The position numbers were made by a program, and so were the translations under genes. 64,000 nucleotides of DNA from Owenia fusiformis (lineage: Eukaryota > Annelida > Polychaeta > Sabellida > Oweniidae): assembly GCA_903813345.2 (NCBI GenBank), contig CAIIXF020000007.1, positions 7,817,730 through 7,881,729 of the forward strand, given 5' to 3'. Positions within the stretch are counted from its first letter, which is position 1; every line of letters begins with the position of its first letter. The notes below the pieces were generated by a model. That model was given only the letters and a program-made list of their open reading frames with translations, searched no databases and was not told the origin of the DNA. Positions 59,877-64,000 of this stretch are shown here, in pieces.

Positions 59877-59921
59877 TATAATTATAATAGTCAAGCGGTA
59901 CGCCACACTAGGAGAACCGAC
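59877..59921 (+). promoter_or_regulatory. Core promoter and 5' UTR of the second Cys-rich gene
   Basis: TATAATTATAAT followed by AGTCAAGCGG, then an ATG in CGACATGG context. It matches the first gene's promoter in sequence and spacing to within four bases, while flanking DNA does not align, so selection or very local duplication has kept it. Confidence 0.65.
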
Positions 59922-62900
59922 ATGGATTCTTTTAAACTCATCATCCTGATGACATTATTTCTGATAGTGAACGCACAAGGTAAGTATTTTGGCTTTTTAC
60001 TGATTGGATATTTGGGTAACTTATAATTGTAAGTATAATGAATGAATTAAAAATATTATCGATTTTATAAACCACGATGCTTACAATTACACAATGATAA
60101 ATTGACTGTTACAATGTCATGTTAACACCTTCATTCCTTTTAGCAATTGCTCTTTTCATCTTATTAGTTTATCAACTCAATATACAGGTAATTGTTACGA
60201 CATGCATTTTAAAATGAACCCTGCAATCTTAATAGGTAAGTAAAGTATTTGATAATTTTTAGGCAACTTTTTCAAGCTGTTCTTATACATGTATGATCTT
60301 TTACTGTAAATAGGTCAATATTTCAAGGTCTATTTGAGACACCAATAAATCAAAATGATAGAAATCAAGTATTGAAAGGATAGGTTTCGATATCGAGAAC
60401 TGAATTCAACAATGTTTTTCTCTTAAACCAATCATTGAAAACATTCTGTAAAAAAACATGGTATTTTATGTAATGTTGACTGATTGACAACAATTTAATG
60501 CGAAAATTATTTTGAAATATTTCATATAACTGTTTTTGTTCCTTTCTACCAATTCTTGAGAATGAAATAAAATGTCTTTCCGAACCTTGTTGGAACAAAA
60601 TAGCATATAAAACATGTTTTTAGACCTCTCAATATTAAAGTTATACAAAGGAATTTTTGGTTGATTTTAAAAAAGTATTCAAAAATTAAAACAAAATCCC
60701 CCCAAAATAAATAAAAATCAAGAAAAACCTTTTATTTCATTAACAAGATACTTTTTTAAAATCAACCTAAATTTCCTTTGTACAATTACAATATTGAGAG
60801 ACCTAAACATGTTGTGTTTATGTCGTTTTGTTCCAATGAAGTTCGGAAAGATGTTTCATTTTACTCTGGAAACATGATACCAAGAACAAAACAAGTGTTT
60901 GATGTGTTTTTTAAAACAATATAGATGAAAGTATGTATCTATTTCAAATTATATTGTTACCATTCAAAAGATGGCCATTAAATTGACAATTTGTAAGATT
61001 TTCAGAAATTTTTGATGACTGGTTTAAGAGAAACGTGTGTTCAAAAAGTTCGCCATATCGATACCCATTCTTTGTAGGTTAGATTAAGTTTTTCTTCGAG
61101 ATGAAAAAGACATTACATGTGTTTTAAATGGAATGTGTTCGGAGCAGAAATCTCTATATTTCTCATATTAAATATAGGTTTAAACGTTCTGGGTGAAACC
61201 ATCATTTTTTATTTTCTCAATCTGGCTTCATTGAAAAGCTATTATTACTAGGCTACCAAACATGGCGTTTCACAAACATAAAATTAATATGAAATTTGAC
61301 ATATTTTTTAAGTATTTATTTGCATAGTGTTGTATTTGATACCTCCTGCTACTCATTTTAAGGGGTGCCTAGATATGAAGATTGTTCAAGACGAATGCCA
61401 AGATGTAACATCAGAGACCGTAGATGTTGTGGGTGTCCGAGATTGTTCTTCGACCCTGTAGAACTGGTGAGCAATAAACCTAATAAATCCAATTTACACT
61501 CATTTTACATAATTGTGGAGAAAATATTGAAAATGTTATAATAAAATCATGTCTTTTTATTTGTATTTTAATCGATGAGATATAACGATAGATTAACGTT
61601 CATTGGGATAGTTTCGATAGTTTAACGATAGATATATCCACAGTTTCAAATATCCTGTTATAAAGTAATAAACCTAATTAATCAAATACAATTGTGTTTA
61701 TTGTACATATGTTAAGGTAGGAAGCTTCAATTTTTATTTTCCAACATGTTGAATTAACCACTGTCTTAAATACCCTGCTATAAAAACAATAAACATGATT
61801 TATCAATTAGAATATGTTCACAAGTTCCTTGAAGTTCGAACAATTATTTTAAATTTTATGCTAAATATGCTCGAATAAAAGAAAGCAATATAGTTAAGAT
61901 TAAAGAGAAAAAACATATACCATTACGATCAGGCTTTCTTTGAGTTATACGTTAATGTTTAGAACAATGTTAGTGTATAACTAATATTGTTATAATGTTT
62001 ATTCAATAAGATTATAGTAAAGATTTAAAATACTCTGTATACCATTTAAGGGATGATATGTGAAATAAATAAATAGAATAAAAAATAAATATTTGGCATG
62101 GCAATTTGTTTTATAATATTGATCTTATCTAAAGAAACCCAGATGGCCCTCTTCCGTCATAAAGAATGGATATTGCCGTCACATGCCCTGTATCACCGCC
62201 GCTTGCAAAGGAAAAGACGCCCTTTGTACTTCTGATAATGATTGTAGAGCAACCCACGTTTGCGCAAACAGTAAATGCACCAGGAAATTATCCAATAGCT
62301 TTGAGTGTGCGGAGGACAGAGTAAGTTTTGATATCTAAAGTAACGTCACAATGTGTTCATGCACATCATGTACATGTATATTGAATTTATTTATTAAAAT
62401 GTTTATTACTAAACTACATAGCAATTCGACTGTACGTATGCAATTCCAAGTGTTTTATGAACTAATAGTTGGAGGTGAATCACAATCAGGGACTTAGCTA
62501 TTGGCGAATGCAACTTTCGTCTATCAGCTACCGGATTAATCTACTAATTTATGGGCAACTCATTTCAATATGAATAGTACATGTCGCTATTCCATTCATA
62601 TTCAAATGATCAGTCGGTCATAAAATAGTAGGTTAATCCGGTAGCTGACGGCCGTTATTTGCATTCGCGAATACAAGCTTAGTTCACTTGTTACCATCCC
62701 GTAAAACATATATTCTTTGACATAGTTTAGATCATGCATAGATGTATTAAATGCTATGATACAATATGCTAAACGTCGTCTAGTCGAAAAAGTAATAGCA
62801 TTTGAAGAAGGTACAATACAAACAATAAACATATTAATTACTGTTCATTGGGCAGTCATTGCTCAATATATTTTCTTACTTTGTCATGTGTATACAAAAT

Positions 62901-64000
62901 GCTTAAGTATATACAAACAAATGCAGTTTACTCTAATAATTATTACATCCTCTACCTGTATATGTTTACGTGTATTGTATCCATCACGTTTCCTATCATA
63001 TGTTATTATGAATTGGAATGAGTACTCCATATTGCTATAATTGTTAAACTATTTATATCGTTGCTATATATTTAGAATAATGGGCAAATAAAAAAAATTG
63101 GTTATTTCTTAACTATAACAAATACGAAGGTTTATTTGTCTAGAAGAAAAGTTTGTAAAGTTCTAAATATCCAGTACATTCCCGGAAACTCTGTTGATCT
63201 TGGGTATATCGTCGTTTTCTGGAAAGTTCATTGGATTTCGATCTCAAAGAAAATATCTAAATGAAAAATGTTGTTGAAAAACTGCAAACATTTTGAGCTT
63301 TTTATTTTGTGGTATTTTCAAAGCTCTACTGTTCAGATTTTCAGTGGAAATAATAGTAAATTGGACATTCATAATTTTGAAAATATATCCCATAACCAAA
63401 AGCAGTGGTAAATAAAACAAATATTCAGCATATATAAGGAATGGCATATAGAGACACTTTGTTTTCATGGTTTTGTAGAGTTAATCCAACATAAATTATT
63501 CACGTATAGTATATTTGTCATCTTTCGAGGAATATAGTTTAGGTACATAATTACAGTTTTCACATGTTACATTTTCATTTTCATTTCCTCATAAGACAAT
63601 TGCATATAACGCATATTTTAGTTTTGTCAAAGTGGAGAATGTGTTGAGGGTGTATGTAGTGAATGCCGAACTACTTCAGACTGCAGAACTGACCACGTTT
63701 GCAAAGCACCAACTGATGAAAGTACTTTTAAGTATCATAAATGTGTTCCTATGTACAAGGCATATGGAGAACCGTGTTCGAGTGGTAAGGTACGTATAAC
63801 ACATGCATATGCTAACATTTCCTTTCTCTAGGCCTACAGATCCACGAAATCAAAGAAACTGAATGCACGAAATTGTACACTACACAAAATACACCATTTA
63901 AACCTGTTGACTGAGATTTCAGAAATGAACATTTTTTAAAAATTCGTAGCCCGGTTTTTCGAAATCAGCTTGTTTCCATGGCAACTATATGTTACTACTG
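59922..64000 (+). CDS. Second Cys-rich secreted paralogue, 5' part (continues past the window)
   Basis: Exons seen: 59922-59979 (signal peptide MDSFKLIILMTLFLIVNAQ), 61363-61466, 62135-62320 and 63622-63789, with the donor GTACGT at 63,790. Frames join across all introns. Exon 2 opens with GVPRYE and then the same C-x6-C-x6-CC-x-C module as the first gene, with just a few residues changed at its end. Exon 3 matches the first gene's exon 3 (KPRWPSSVIKNGYCRHMPC). Exon 4 begins FCQSGECVEGVCSEC and fits the CxxC repeat modules. An optional 48-base exon, 60,188-60,235, is flanked by TATACAG and GTAAGT and would keep frame; it has no counterpart in the first gene. Introns are longer and hold two hairpin MITEs. 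Confidence 0.8.
60375..61074. mobile_element. Palindromic MITE, about 700 bp, in intron 1 of the second Cys-rich gene
   Basis: The ends (about AAAGGATAGGTTTCGATATCG and CATATCGATACCCATTCTTT) are inverted, and inner blocks also pair: TTGGTTTAAGAGAAA words, TTTTAAAAAAGTAT/ATACTTTTTTAAAA, and TCTTTCCGAAC/GTTCGGAAAGA. The whole element folds back on itself. The 345-bp element at 26,158-26,502 is a shorter relative lacking the middle. Confidence 0.7.
61640..61825. repeat. Two diverged direct repeats in intron 2 of the second Cys-rich gene
   Basis: TTTCAAATATCCTGTTATAAAGTAATAAACCTAATTAATCAA-like sequence at about 61,644 recurs at about 61,762 as CTTAAATACCCTGCTATAAAAACAATAAACATG. About 118 bases apart; no function is evident. 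Confidence 0.4.
62490..62685. mobile_element. Hairpin MITE, about 196 bp, in intron 3 of the second Cys-rich gene
   Basis: The arms of about 85 bases pair: GCGAATGCAA with TTGCATTCGC, TCAGCTACCGGATTAATCTA with TAGGTTAATCCGGTAGCTGA, and ATTCAAATGATC region with TTTCAATATGAAT. Target duplication is unclear. Confidence 0.65.
62756..63606. other. Rest of intron 3 of the second Cys-rich gene
   Basis: AT-rich intronic sequence with two random frames of 74 and 94 codons that lack splice context or family features. Nothing else is recognised. Confidence 0.5.

Overview
This is animal nuclear DNA. It is AT-rich and mostly non-coding, with GT-AG introns, short secreted-protein exons, AATAAA signals and a dense load of short non-autonomous transposons. 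The tRNA-type SINE, the AAGGTCA-type simple repeats and the Cys-rich secreted proteins fit a marine invertebrate, probably a lophotrochozoan such as a mollusc. That placement is inference; the sequence names no species.

Region 1 to about 26,500 has no gene I can support. It holds a pogo/Tigger-like MITE (3,507-4,002), a small hairpin element (about 10,315-10,467), a mariner-type element with TA duplications (17,225-18,305), two near-identical 988-bp palindromic elements in opposite orientation (20,101-21,088 and 24,557-25,544), and further nested inverted repeats between them.

Region 26,550-51,494 is one minus-strand gene for a secreted coiled-coil protein of about 394 residues in eight coding exons. 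Its fourth intron (28,318-49,898) is 21.6 kb long. That intron contains a recent 2.9-kb tandem duplication (>99% identical by eye), a ~7-kb foldback element filled with a ~348-bp satellite that inserted into the second duplicate, and, on the opposite strand, a complete small gene for a prepropeptide (about 42,057-49,361). The nested gene has eight tandem copies of 'splice acceptor plus signal-peptide start' with a 116-bp period, of which only the last leads into the propeptide with its Lys-Arg cleavage site.

Region 53,340-64,000 is a tandem pair of plus-strand paralogues for secreted, repeated Cys-rich (EB-/Dickkopf-N-like) proteins. The first (53,392-57,667, ten exons, 562 residues) is complete. 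The second (59,922 to beyond 63,789) runs off the window. They share a TATA/initiator core promoter, exon 1 layout and an almost unchanged Arg/Cys-rich exon 2. Between them lies a ~1.4-kb minisatellite of ~53-bp units.

Three secreted-protein loci thus sit within about 22 kb, two of them built by repeated duplication of phase-0 exons. No function beyond secretion can be assigned from sequence alone.
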